Of a stretch of 54,261 nt of DNA, positions 16,691-24,972 are shown one piece after another. Every line of letters starts with the position of its first letter. Position 1 is the stretch's first letter. The translations under genes and the position numbers were made by a program. Under the pieces are notes generated by a model. The model worked only from the letters and a program-made list of their open reading frames with translations, searched no databases and was not told where the DNA came from. Source of the DNA: an uncultured Vampirovibrio sp. (lineage in GTDB: Bacteria > Cyanobacteriota > Vampirovibrionia > Gastranaerophilales > Gastranaerophilaceae); contig CAJTNR010000014.1 in the NCBI GenBank assembly GCA_910577635.1, positions 1-54,261 of the forward strand, written 5' to 3'.

Positions 16691-17160
16691 GAATTGGTTT
16701 AGGCTATGATATCCACAGGCTTGAAAAAAACAGGGATTTAATCTTAGGAGGAGTCAAAATCCCCTATGAATTAGGGCTTTTTGGTCATTCTGATGCTGAT
16801 GTTTTAATCCATAGTATTATTGATTCAATCCTAGGATCCATTGCTCTTGGTGATATAGGAGCGCATTTTCCTGATACAGATGAAAAATACAGAAATATTG
16901 ACAGCTCAATTCTTCTTAAAAAAACCTTAGAACTATTAAAAAACAAAGGTTTTAGAATTATCAATATTGATTGCAATATAATTTGTGAAAAACCCAAACT
17001 TAGGGCTTTTATTGATAGAATTAGAGAAAATTTGAGCTCGATAATTGAAATTGATAAGGATTGTATCAGCATTAAAGCTAAAACCAATGAAAAACAGGAT
17101 TCAATCGGCTCCAATGCTTCAATTGCAGTGCAGGCTGTAGTTTTGGTAGATTCTATTTAA
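16687..17160 (+). CDS. ispF: 2-C-methyl-D-erythritol 2,4-cyclodiphosphate synthase
   Basis: The 157-residue protein, of normal length, catalyses the fifth step of the MEP isoprenoid pathway. Metal ligands are visible in GYDIHRL (Asp8, His10) and the HSDADVL region supplies substrate contacts with His42. The usual TNE motif is present as KTNEKQDSIGSN. It overlaps the HAD gene by four bases and converges with the 128-residue gene, overlapping by eight bases. Confidence 0.95.
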   Translation: MRIGLGYDIHRLEKNRDLILGGVKIPYELGLFGHSDADVLIHSIIDSILGSIALGDIGAHFPDTDEKYRNIDSSILLKKTLELLKNKGFRIINIDCNIICEKPKLRAFIDRIRENLSSIIEIDKDCISIKAKTNEKQDSIGSNASIAVQAVVLVDSI

Positions 17161-17539
17161 TTTTGAACATTAGTTTGTTGTAGCTTCCTAAAGACGATAA
17201 ACTATCGAATCCGTCGTTTTTTTGTTTTTTAACAGAAGTATTTGCGCCGGGGTAAAAATACCCGCAGGCTCCGTTTAGCTGTTCATTTGGGTTTTTGTCT
17301 TCTTCTTTTTTTTGAACTTCGAGTTGTTTAACTGCAAGTCTTAGACAGGTTCTTGCTTCAGTTGTTGAAATCCCGTAAACCTGCGCGATTTTGGATATAA
17401 AATTACAAGGATTGTAAATTCTTGGAAGTCCTTGTGAAACTAAGTCTTCAACAACTTCTTCACAGGTTTCAAATCTATTAGAATCATTGTTTTTTGCGCT
17501 TTCTTTATCGATGTTAAAAATATTATAAACTTGATTCAT
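17153..17539 (-). CDS. Hypothetical protein, 128 residues
   Basis: Soluble protein with a conserved-looking central part (CEEVVEDLVSQGLPRIYNPC, then ISKIAQVYGISTTEARTCLR) that could be a small helical, possibly helix-turn-helix-like, fold. The tail is polar and Lys-rich, containing CGYFYPGANTS. No known domain is recognised. Coding status is supported by clean length, codon use like its neighbours and lack of a competing frame. Convergent with ispF. Confidence 0.6.
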   Translation of the reverse strand: MNQVYNIFNIDKESAKNNDSNRFETCEEVVEDLVSQGLPRIYNPCNFISKIAQVYGISTTEARTCLRLAVKQLEVQKKEEDKNPNEQLNGACGYFYPGANTSVKKQKNDGFDSLSSLGSYNKLMFKIK

Positions 17540-18051
17540 AGCTTCGACCTTTTTTCGTTCTTACAGTAATATAAAAACAAATTTATAAAGAGTATTTCAA
17601 GAATATATATTTTTTTAACAATTCTTAACATAAGAATCAGCCAAGAAATGTTTTTAAAGATATTTTGAATTTTAAATCAACCTCACAAACAAGCTCTTAA
17701 TCAAAACCAATTTCAAAACATTTTGCACTATATAAAATCAAACTTTTATTTAAAAGGTACAATTTAGCGAACAGCTTTCTTTGTCGTGCTGCAAGGTTTC
17801 TTTACTTAGTGCGACTCTAGTAACCCACACTTTCAGAGCCCATTGTTTCTTTTCTTTGCATTCTGGTGGAACGAGGGTCAAAGAAAAGAAAAATGAACAA
17901 TCCAAGAGTAAAAGAAAATACAATATGTCAAGGAAAGACTAAGAACCCGAAAACAAACTATAAGTTAACTAAAACAAAAGGGACTATTGAATTTGATATT
18001 AAACAAACTTATTCTTCTTTAAAATATTTTTCACTATGTTTAATCTCCAGT
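17540..18051. other. Intergenic stretch with a hairpin element
   Basis: No convincing gene. An apparent 89-codon frame at 17866-18135 runs into the antisense of the XRE gene, lacks an RBS and is Lys/Thr/Asn-rich noise. The segment 17760-17900 is less AT-rich than its surroundings and contains an imperfect inverted repeat, annotated separately. Confidence 0.55.
17842..17894. repeat. Imperfect inverted repeat (possible dispersed hairpin element)
   Basis: ATTGTTTCTTTTCTTT (17842-17857) is nearly complementary to CAAAGAAAAGAAAAAT (17879-17894), with about 21 bases between. The flank at 17762-17840 is compositionally unlike its surroundings and contains GTCGTGCTGCAAGG. There is no target duplication or coding capacity, so it may be a small non-coding repeat or a bidirectional terminator. 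Confidence 0.45.
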
Positions 18052-18405
18052 TCAAAAACCAGGATTCTTAAGCTCATAAGCTGCCTTAATCATTTGTGCT
18101 ATTATAATTCTTGTATCTGTATCAAGCGCTTTTAGCATTGTTACAATTGAACTTAGTGTTTTCATATCAGATTCTTTAAATTCCTGCGCTGTATAATCGA
18201 AAAAATAAATCGGGCTTTTGTTGAAAAAATTGCATAGTTTGGTTAATAGATGAATACTAATAGCTTTCCTTCCACTCTCAATCATTCCTAAGTGTTTGTA
18301 GTGAATTGAAAGCTCTAAAGCCAGCTGGGTTTGGTTTAGTCCAGATTTTTTCCTTAGTGTTCTTATCTTTTCACCAATTAATTTATTAATTGTATTCTCG
18401 TCCAT
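18052..18405 (-). CDS. XRE-family (Cro/CI-type) helix-turn-helix regulator
   Basis: The 117-residue protein has an N-terminal HTH: IGEKIRTLRKKSGLNQTQLA and LELSIHYKHLGMIESGRKA, then a helical tail (ITLLTKLCNFFNKSPIYFFDY-like, then a C-terminal helix pair) without a recognised ligand domain. The ATG at 18405 is chosen over an upstream in-frame TTG. It stands alone downstream of tRNA-Arg on the same strand; targets unknown. Confidence 0.8.
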   Translation of the reverse strand: MDENTINKLIGEKIRTLRKKSGLNQTQLALELSIHYKHLGMIESGRKAISIHLLTKLCNFFNKSPIYFFDYTAQEFKESDMKTLSSIVTMLKALDTDTRIIIAQMIKAAYELKNPGF

Positions 18406-18486
18406 AATAAATAATCTTTTCAAGTTCAAGGCATTTTATATTATTGCAAAATAGTATCGTGTTTTGATAAAAATTGCAATAAAAAA

Positions 18487-18560
18487 TATGCCCGATGGGA
18501 CTCAAACCCACGATCTTTGGCTTCGGAGACCAACGCTTTATTCAACTAAGCTACGGGCAT
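18487..18560 (-). tRNA. tRNA-Arg (CCG)
   Basis: The minus strand gives acceptor ATGCCCG/CGGGCAT with A73, TA at 8-9, the D-arm GCTTAGTTGAATAAAGC, the anticodon arm TTGGT-CTCCGAA-GCCAA (anticodon CCG) and the T-arm with GGTTTGAGTCCC. CCA is not encoded, unlike tRNA-Gly in this window. Confidence 0.93.
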
Positions 18561-18653
18561 ACGTATTTTTATTCTATCAAAGAAAGTTTAATTAATCAAA
18601 AATTAGTTAGACAAGATATTGGATTTTTTCTAATTTATCATTAAATTGTCTAT

Positions 18654-19541
18654 ATGACAAAAAGTTATTATGATATTTTAAATATTAGCGAAGGTGCAAG
18701 CAAAAAAGAGATTAAAAATCAGTATAAAAAACTGGTTAAAATGTTTCATCCTGATGTTAACTCTTCTTTAGAGGCTGAGTTTTTGTTTAAGGAGATAAAT
18801 AAAGCAGCAGAAGTTTTATTGGATGATGAAAAAAGAAAAAACTACGATTCACTAAGAAAAACAGATTCAAAAAAGCATAGTTTCAATGATTTGTTCAAAA
18901 AAAAGGATATTAAACCAAAAAAAGGGGATGATATTTTTGTTGAGGTTGAAATTAACTATCAAGAGGCGCTTTTAGGGACATATAGAATCGTTAATATTTC
19001 ACAAAGCTCAATTTGTCCTAAGTGTCAGGGAAGAAAGTTTGCAAATGGTACAATTTGTCCTTATTGCAAGGGAATTGGAGAAAAAACAACCAATAAAAAA
19101 ATTACTGTTAAGATTCCTGCTGGATTAAAAAACAAAACAAAACTAAGAATTAAAAACGAAGGAAAAGAAGGATCAACAAGTATTCTAAACGGAGATTTAT
19201 TTATCATTGTTAATATTGAATCCAATAGTGAACTTAGAATTATTGATGGAACAGTCTACTGTGAAGCAAAAATCAGTCCTTATCTTGCAGTTTTAGGAGG
19301 AAGCGTAAAAGTTTCAACCCTATGGGGAGAAGCGATGATTAAAATTCCGCCTTTGACAAAAGCGAACCAAAGTTTTAAACTTGTTAATGTCGGGGTGCTT
19401 GATACAAAAACCAACAAAAAAGGTGATGAGATTGTAAAAATCATAATCGAAACTCCAAGTTCTATTACCGATGAAGAATACAGACTGTATGAAAAACTAA
19501 GGGATATTAATTTAAAGAAGAAGAATGGAAAGTATATCTAA
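18654..19541 (+). CDS. DnaJ-like co-chaperone with a half-size zinc finger
   Basis: The 295-residue protein has a J domain with the HPD motif (KMFHPDVN, ~30-37) for stimulating Hsp70 ATPase. The Gly/Phe linker is nearly absent, and the zinc region is reduced to two CxxC motifs (CPKCQG and CPYCKG) instead of four, so it can bind one zinc. The C-terminal substrate domains are present (GDLFIIVNI, GGSVKVSTLWGEAMIKIPP). Canonical dnaJ is at 32.6 kb, making this a specialised second J-protein. Its last 17 bases overlap queE. Confidence 0.85.
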   Translation: MTKSYYDILNISEGASKKEIKNQYKKLVKMFHPDVNSSLEAEFLFKEINKAAEVLLDDEKRKNYDSLRKTDSKKHSFNDLFKKKDIKPKKGDDIFVEVEINYQEALLGTYRIVNISQSSICPKCQGRKFANGTICPYCKGIGEKTTNKKITVKIPAGLKNKTKLRIKNEGKEGSTSILNGDLFIIVNIESNSELRIIDGTVYCEAKISPYLAVLGGSVKVSTLWGEAMIKIPPLTKANQSFKLVNVGVLDTKTNKKGDEIVKIIIETPSSITDEEYRLYEKLRDINLKKKNGKYI

Positions 19542-20196
19542 AATTCTAGTTAAAGAAATTTTCACCTCAATTCAAGGTGAAGGTCCTTATATAGGACAAA
19601 AACATATTTTTGTAAGATTTACAAACTGCAACTTAAAGTGCAAATACTGTGACACTGATTATTCGAGTTCAAACTCTGTTGAATATTCAATTCATTCTTT
19701 ATATGATCATATAAAAACTATTGATTGTAATACAATCAGCTTTACAGGAGGGGAACCATTATTAGCTGCTGGTTTTTTATTGGATTTTCTATCTCGCTAT
19801 AAAGAAAAACTGAATAAGAAAATTTACTTAGAAACAAATGGAACTTTATACAAAGAACTTAATCAAATTATAGATTATATTGATATTGTCGCTCTTGATA
19901 TTAAGCTTGAATCAACAACAGGACAAAAAAACCGCTTTTTGGATAATGAAAAATTTTTAGCTATAGCTGATAAAAAAGAGGCGTTTATTAAGATTGTTTT
20001 TGATAAAGATATTCTTGATTGTGAAATTAAAGAGGTTATAAGGATTGCAAAAGAATATAATTCCTTAATCATACTTCAACCCAAAATGCCTCTGGATAAA
20101 GATTTAGAGCTTATTAAAGTTTTTGATAAATTCTATTGTAATTATAAAAATACAAGGCTCATCCCTCAAGTGCACAAATTTTTGAATATTGATTAA
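19525..20196 (+). CDS. queE: 7-carboxy-7-deazaguanine synthase (radical SAM)
   Basis: The 223-residue protein has the QueE opening EIFTSIQGEGPYIG, then the radical-SAM CxxxCxxC as CNLKCKYC and the SAM-binding FTGGEPLL. QueE converts 6-carboxytetrahydropterin to 7-carboxy-7-deazaguanine in queuosine biosynthesis. Other queuosine genes are not in the window. PFL-activating enzyme is also radical SAM, but the QGEGP motif supports QueE. It overlaps the upstream J-protein gene by 17 bases, implying coupling. Confidence 0.88.
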   Translation: MESISKILVKEIFTSIQGEGPYIGQKHIFVRFTNCNLKCKYCDTDYSSSNSVEYSIHSLYDHIKTIDCNTISFTGGEPLLAAGFLLDFLSRYKEKLNKKIYLETNGTLYKELNQIIDYIDIVALDIKLESTTGQKNRFLDNEKFLAIADKKEAFIKIVFDKDILDCEIKEVIRIAKEYNSLIILQPKMPLDKDLELIKVFDKFYCNYKNTRLIPQVHKFLNID

Positions 20197-20224
20197 AAAT
20201 CGTTTTTTTATAATAATTACTTTT

Positions 20225-21649
20225 ATGACTAAGAATTTATTTAAAAAAATCAAAAATTTAATTAAAAATCAAGAGCATGACTTACCACCCCTGCTTAATG
20301 CAATGATTAACTATAAAAAAGCGCCAATGACCGCTTTTCATATCCCCGGACACAACAGAGGATTAGGAGTCCATCCTAAATTTGCTTCATTAGCAGCAGA
20401 TGCTCTTTGTGTTGATACAACAGATGAATTTGATAACTTAGGCACACTGCATCCTGCAACAGGGGCTATTAAAGAAGCGCAGGAACTTGCAGCAAGTGTA
20501 TTCGGGGCTAAATCAACTTTTTTTGTAACAGGAGGGTCAACAATTGCAAATCTTGCCCTTGCTTTTGGTTTAACAGGACCCAATGATGAAATTCTAGTAG
20601 GCAGAAACTGCCACAGATCAGTTCTAACAGGTTTAATTATAACAGGAGCCAAAGTTAACTGGATTATTCCTAAAAAACTCAACGACTGGGCGATTTTTGG
20701 AGCAATTGAGCCTGAATGTATTGAAGAAAAACTAAAACACAACAGAAACATAAAACTGGTCTGGATTACCAATCCAACTTATGAAGGCAATGTTTCTGAT
20801 ATTAAAAAAATTGCTGAAATTACAAAAAAATACAAGTGCTCCTTAATTGTAGACGAAGCCCACGGCTCATTGTGGAACTTTAGTGACAGACTTCCCAAAA
20901 GCGCACTTATTGAAGGAGCAGATGCCGTTGTTCATTCTTTCCATAAAACAGCAGGGGCAATGACCCAGGGGTCAATGTTTCATTTATCCAAGAAAAGTTC
21001 TTTTAGCAAAGAAAAAATTGAACAAGCGCTAAAACTATTGCACACAACAAGTCCTTCTTTGTTGTTATTAACAAGTTTGGATGCCTCCTACAGTTACTTA
21101 GAAAGTGAAAAAGGGCAAAAGCTTATAAATAATGCAATTGATAATGCCCTGTATTTTCGATCACAAGCAAAAAATATTGAGAATTTATCGGTTTTAGAAG
21201 GCAATATCGATATTACTAAAATTTTTATTAAAATGAAAAATTTAAATGGAATCCACTTAGAATCGATTCTTGAACACGATTATAGAATTGAAGTTGAATC
21301 AGCATCAGATGAAGGAGTCTTAATTCTATCAAACATCGGAAACACTAGAAGCGAATTTGAGTATCTTATTAAATGTTTAAAAGAAATTTCCGATAAAAAC
21401 CTTAGCTGTGAAAAAAAAGATATTAAAATCATGCCTTTAATTGACCCTGAAATTGTTATGAATTTAAGAGAAGCTTATTTTGCTCCTAAAGAATCAGTTA
21501 ACAAAAACCAGGCTGTAGGAAGAATTTCCTCTGAAGTTATTGCTCTTTGTCCTCCGGGGATTTCTGTATTACTGCCGGGTGAGTTAATTAAAAAAGAGCA
21601 TCTTCCTTATTTATTCAACTTCGATAAAATTGAAGTTATAAAAGAATAG
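20225..21649 (+). CDS. Orn/Lys/Arg decarboxylase family PLP enzyme
   Basis: The 474-residue fold-type I PLP protein contains FHIPGHNRGLG, the cofactor-region TGGSTIANLAL, VDEAHGS (PLP-ring Asp) and the Schiff-base Lys motif HSFHKTAGAMTQGS, plus the C-terminal family domain with ALCPPGISVLLPGE. It is likely an arginine or lysine decarboxylase of the compact Gram-positive/cyanobacterial type feeding polyamine synthesis; the substrate cannot be fixed. The ATG at 20225 is chosen over a TTG at 20189 inside queE. The stop is immediately adjacent to the stop of the convergent Gly/Ala-rich gene. Confidence 0.88.
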   Translation: MTKNLFKKIKNLIKNQEHDLPPLLNAMINYKKAPMTAFHIPGHNRGLGVHPKFASLAADALCVDTTDEFDNLGTLHPATGAIKEAQELAASVFGAKSTFFVTGGSTIANLALAFGLTGPNDEILVGRNCHRSVLTGLIITGAKVNWIIPKKLNDWAIFGAIEPECIEEKLKHNRNIKLVWITNPTYEGNVSDIKKIAEITKKYKCSLIVDEAHGSLWNFSDRLPKSALIEGADAVVHSFHKTAGAMTQGSMFHLSKKSSFSKEKIEQALKLLHTTSPSLLLLTSLDASYSYLESEKGQKLINNAIDNALYFRSQAKNIENLSVLEGNIDITKIFIKMKNLNGIHLESILEHDYRIEVESASDEGVLILSNIGNTRSEFEYLIKCLKEISDKNLSCEKKDIKIMPLIDPEIVMNLREAYFAPKESVNKNQAVGRISSEVIALCPPGISVLLPGELIKKEHLPYLFNFDKIEVIKE

Positions 21650-22468
21650 CTAAGCAAGGTCATCTGCTAATTTAGAGTCTGATTCCATATCAGATTTTAA
21701 GGTTTGTCTTACAATATCAGCCTGGGTATCAAGCATCTTGCAAACTGTTTCAATATTTCTTACCTTATCTTCTAAAATTACATCCGCGTTATTTGTGATA
21801 TTACCTGTAATATTCTGATAAGCAGCTAATGCAGCAGAACTTGTTCCCTGCATTAAGTTTCCTGCTACAATTGCCCCAAGACCAAATTCACCTGCATAAG
21901 GCGCTATTGATTGCAGAATCCCGCCCCAGCCTGAAACCAATCCTGCAACAGGAAGAAGAATATTTTGCCCAAAACCAAATCCCGCACCGGTTCCTGCTGC
22001 ATATGAAGCACTGTTCATTGCAGCAATTCCTGCAGCTGAAACTGCATATCCAGTTGGAAGTCCCGCTGCTCCTCCAGTTGGAGTCCCTTGACTTCCAAAA
22101 CCGAGTGAAATCGGAGCAGCTCCTGAAGGAAATCCTGAATAACTTGATAAACCCGATACCCCAAAGGAATTGGTTCCTGAATCAAGGTAGGAATTAGTTG
22201 CATAATTAGGCGACCAATAAGAAGTCCCAGGGATATTCATCATAGAAGAACCCCCGAGTGTCGGCATAAAAGCAGAAGGGGCAAACAAATTAGCTAATTG
22301 CCACAAAAACCCTCCGGCAGTTCCAAACCCAGAACCCGTCGCAGTTGATCCTGAAACGGTCAAATCTCTTAATCTGTCATAAGTTTCATACAGCTCAGCT
22401 TTAGCTGCAGAACTTGCAGCTCCATATTTATTTGCAATTGTCAGCGCATGGTCATTTTTATAAGACAT
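21650..22468 (-). CDS. Gly/Ala/Ser-rich low-complexity protein, unknown
   Basis: The 272-residue protein has a helical N-terminus (ANKYGAASSAAKAELYETYDRLRDL), a central ~150 residues rich in Gly, Ala, Ser and Pro with motifs like GSGFGTAGG and GAGFGFG, and a C-terminal helix (DVILEDKVRNIETVCKMLDT). There is no signal peptide and no known domain. The centre could be a flexible or amyloid-like spacer between two helical caps. The short intergenic region upstream has an RBS (GAGGTAGTAT) before the ATG. Confidence 0.65.
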   Translation of the reverse strand: MSYKNDHALTIANKYGAASSAAKAELYETYDRLRDLTVSGSTATGSGFGTAGGFLWQLANLFAPSAFMPTLGGSSMMNIPGTSYWSPNYATNSYLDSGTNSFGVSGLSSYSGFPSGAAPISLGFGSQGTPTGGAAGLPTGYAVSAAGIAAMNSASYAAGTGAGFGFGQNILLPVAGLVSGWGGILQSIAPYAGEFGLGAIVAGNLMQGTSSAALAAYQNITGNITNNADVILEDKVRNIETVCKMLDTQADIVRQTLKSDMESDSKLADDLA

Positions 22469-22551
22469 ATACTACCTCAATCAATAGTTTAGTAGATATT
22501 TTGAATAATTTCTATAATATATTCTATGTATTTTTTAATAATTTTTTTTAA

Positions 22552-22800
22552 TTAGTCAACAATTTCTTCGTATAATTCCTGCGCTTGATTAACAGGGACA
22601 TTGTTCGCTGGAATTACTAGTACTCTATAGTTTTTCGTCCCGTTTTTAAATTCAAGGGTTATAATATCTCCAATTTTTAGCTGTTTAGCTGGTTTTGAAG
22701 GATTATTATTAACAAAAACCCGGGCACTATCACAAACTTCATTAGCAACAGTTCTTCTTTTAATTAATCTTGAAACCTTTAAAAACTTATCTAAACGCAT
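22552..22800 (-). CDS. rqcP: S4-domain ribosome quality-control protein RqcP
   Basis: The 82-residue protein is nearly all S4 RNA-binding domain: MRLDKFLKVSRLIKRRTVAN closely follows RqcP (YabO) of Firmicutes, also about 86 residues. RqcP works with RqcH in C-terminal alanine tailing on stalled 50S subunits. The length and opening motif separate it from Hsp15 and longer S4 proteins. Its start overlaps the upstream PfkB gene by 10 bases. Confidence 0.9.
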   Translation of the reverse strand: MRLDKFLKVSRLIKRRTVANEVCDSARVFVNNNPSKPAKQLKIGDIITLEFKNGTKNYRVLVIPANNVPVNQAQELYEEIVD

Positions 22801-23840
22801 ATTGTTGTAACCTTAAAAGCAGGGTCGTTTTTTAATCTTCGCTCAATTTCATCAAAAGTTAAAAACCCTTCCTGAGCTCCAAAGTGCCCGCAAACAGAGG
22901 CTGAATTAATTGAAGCATACTTAAGTGCTTTTTCAATATCCCAATTGTATTTATCAATTGCCCCGCAGAAAGTTGACGAAAAAGCATCTCCAGCGCCAAG
23001 GGTTGAAACTACAAGAGCAGGGAAAATCGGACAAATATAGATTTTTTCACCATCATAGCAATAAACTCCGTGTTTTCCATCTGTTATAACTACAACAGTA
23101 TCAGCATCCCCTCTTAAGGCTTTAAGCATTGCAACAATATCAGGATGAATTTTTTCTCTTGAAAATTTTTCATCTTTAGTATCCTGTCTTACTTCAATTT
23201 TTGTTACTAAGGTAGCTTCCTCTTTATTCATAACAACAATTGTTGCAGTTTTTAGGATTTTTGAAAAATACTTAGCTCCTTTTTTTAATGCAGTAGTTCC
23301 AGCATTAATACACAAATTAATTTTGTTTACTTCGCAAAAATTAGCAATTTTATCCAATATTTTGTTGCTGTCTCCTGAAAGCGGTGAAACATAGACCCAG
23401 CGGGAGTTTTTAATAGCTTCAAAATTAACTTCTTTTTCCTGAACATAAGCATTAGCTCCCCTATGAGCTAAAACGGTTCTATCACCTTGAAAACTTACAA
23501 GAATTATTGAAAAACCGGTCAAGTGCTTTTTTGAATCAATAATATTCATAATATCGATTCCTGATTGCGCCAGTTTTAACTTGATAATATTGTTAAGCTC
23601 GTCATTTCCAAGTTTAATTATAGTTGAAGTCTTAAAACCAAGGCTTGCAAAGTTTGTTGCAGTGTTAACCGCACCCCCTCCAAGGTTTTTGGAAAAATCT
23701 GCAATTTCTGTTTTTGCCCCGTATGGAAAAGACATAAATTCGCTTTTTTTAGCCATTTGACTTACTGTTACAATGCTTGCAACATCTGATTGAACAAAAA
23801 CATCCTGAGTGGCTGAGCCGATTGTTATAAAATCATACAT
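22791..23840 (-). CDS. PfkB-family carbohydrate kinase
   Basis: The 349-residue ribokinase-fold protein has the substrate-side NLGGGAVNTATNFASLGF, an ATP-region VVITDGKHGVY and the C-terminal signature STLGAGDAFSSTF with the catalytic Asp. The substrate is not identifiable (ribose, adenosine or fructose-phosphate types are all possible). The ATG at 23840 is chosen because AAGGAAG lies 9 bases upstream; an in-frame ATG nine codons earlier lacks an RBS. It is followed in overlap by rqcP and is divergent from recF across only 40 bases. Confidence 0.85.
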   Translation of the reverse strand: MYDFITIGSATQDVFVQSDVASIVTVSQMAKKSEFMSFPYGAKTEIADFSKNLGGGAVNTATNFASLGFKTSTIIKLGNDELNNIIKLKLAQSGIDIMNIIDSKKHLTGFSIILVSFQGDRTVLAHRGANAYVQEKEVNFEAIKNSRWVYVSPLSGDSNKILDKIANFCEVNKINLCINAGTTALKKGAKYFSKILKTATIVVMNKEEATLVTKIEVRQDTKDEKFSREKIHPDIVAMLKALRGDADTVVVITDGKHGVYCYDGEKIYICPIFPALVVSTLGAGDAFSSTFCGAIDKYNWDIEKALKYASINSASVCGHFGAQEGFLTFDEIERRLKNDPAFKVTTICV

Positions 23841-23868
23841 TTCTAATACTTCCTTTATATGTTTCAAT

Positions 23869-23879
23869 TATACTATAAT
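23869..23879 (+). promoter_or_regulatory. -10 element(s) abutting the recF start
   Basis: TATACT (23869-23874) and TATAAT (23874-23879) lie directly before the recF ATG at 23881, with no Shine-Dalgarno sequence between. Transcription from either would begin within a few bases of the start codon, giving a leaderless or near-leaderless mRNA. Confidence 0.45.
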
Positions 23880-23880
23880 T

Positions 23881-24972
23881 ATGAAATTAAAGAAATTAAT
23901 TTTAAAGAATTATCGAAACTATGAAAACTTCGAATACAATTTTTCCTTTGATAAAACTTTGATAATAGGAAAAAACGCGCAGGGAAAAACAAATATCCTA
24001 GAAGCAATTTACTATCTTTGTGCACTTGATTCAAATCGAATTAGAAAGGATTTGGAGCTGATTAATTTTGAATCGGATTTTTGCACAATTAAAGCGCAAA
24101 TTGAAAAAAACGATACAGAAATTGACCTTGAAGTTTTAATTAACCCTCCTAGGAATAAAATTCTTAAGGTTAATGGTTTAAAAAAGAATAAGTCTGCTGA
24201 TTTTTTGCGGGTTTTATCAAGTGTTAATTTTTCCTCTAGTGATTTGCTTTTATTAAGAGGGGAGCCTTCAAATAGAAGAAAATGGCTGGATTTAGCGATT
24301 TTTCAAGTTTATCCGCTTTATCTTGAAAAACTATCAAAGTTCAATAAAATCCGCCTTCAAAAAGCAAACTATCTTCAAACAAACAAAATTGATAATAACA
24401 TGTTAGATGTGTTCAATCATCAACTAGCTACAGCAAGTGCTAATGTTGTGTTTCTTCGAATGAAGTACTTAAAGGAGTTATCAAGAATTGCAAAAGTTAA
24501 GCATAAATCAATGGCAGATAGTGAGAATCTAACTATTAACTATATTACACAAGTGAGCGATTATTCAACCATAGTTGAATTAGAAGAAAAAATTTACCTT
24601 AAACTCAATCAGACAAAACAAGAAGAAATCAGGCGCACACAGTGTTTAATTGGAGCCCACAGGGACGATATCGACTTTTTTATTAACGGGGTTGATTCTA
24701 AAAAATATGCTTCGCAAGGTCAGCAGCGAACAATAGTTCTTGCTCTCAAACTTTCAGAACTTCAAATTATTAAAGACAAAACAAAGCATACTCCAATTCT
24801 ATTGTTAGATGATGTTTTAGCTGAATTGGACAATATCCGCCAAAACTATCTTTTAAGCTCAATTGATGAAGATATTCAAATGATAATAACAAGTGTCGAT
24901 ACTTTAGCTTTTGATAATAAATTTTTAAACAATGTTGATATTATAAAAATTGCAAACGGAAAAATGTTATAA
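23881..24972 (+). CDS. recF: DNA replication/repair protein RecF
   Basis: The 363-residue SMC-like ATPase promotes RecA loading on gapped DNA. It shows KNYRNYENFEY, Walker A GKNAQGKTN, the RecF motif GAHRDDIDFF, the signature ASQGQQRT and Walker B LLLDDVLAELD. The ATG at 23881 gives the conserved start MKLKKLILKNYRNY; upstream in-frame codons would read through the promoter. It is not next to dnaN or gyrB (gyrB is at 43.6 kb). Its 3' end overlaps comEC convergently by six bases. Confidence 0.95.
   Translation: MKLKKLILKNYRNYENFEYNFSFDKTLIIGKNAQGKTNILEAIYYLCALDSNRIRKDLELINFESDFCTIKAQIEKNDTEIDLEVLINPPRNKILKVNGLKKNKSADFLRVLSSVNFSSSDLLLLRGEPSNRRKWLDLAIFQVYPLYLEKLSKFNKIRLQKANYLQTNKIDNNMLDVFNHQLATASANVVFLRMKYLKELSRIAKVKHKSMADSENLTINYITQVSDYSTIVELEEKIYLKLNQTKQEEIRRTQCLIGAHRDDIDFFINGVDSKKYASQGQQRTIVLALKLSELQIIKDKTKHTPILLLDDVLAELDNIRQNYLLSSIDEDIQMIITSVDTLAFDNKFLNNVDIIKIANGKML

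Noticed and set aside
17866..18135. 89-codon plus-strand frame
   Set aside because: It starts in the hairpin element, is Lys/Thr-rich noise and runs into the antisense of the XRE gene.
23809..23880. Longer recF start
   Set aside because: The extra 24 residues translate the PfkB start region and promoter; the conserved RecF start is at 23881.
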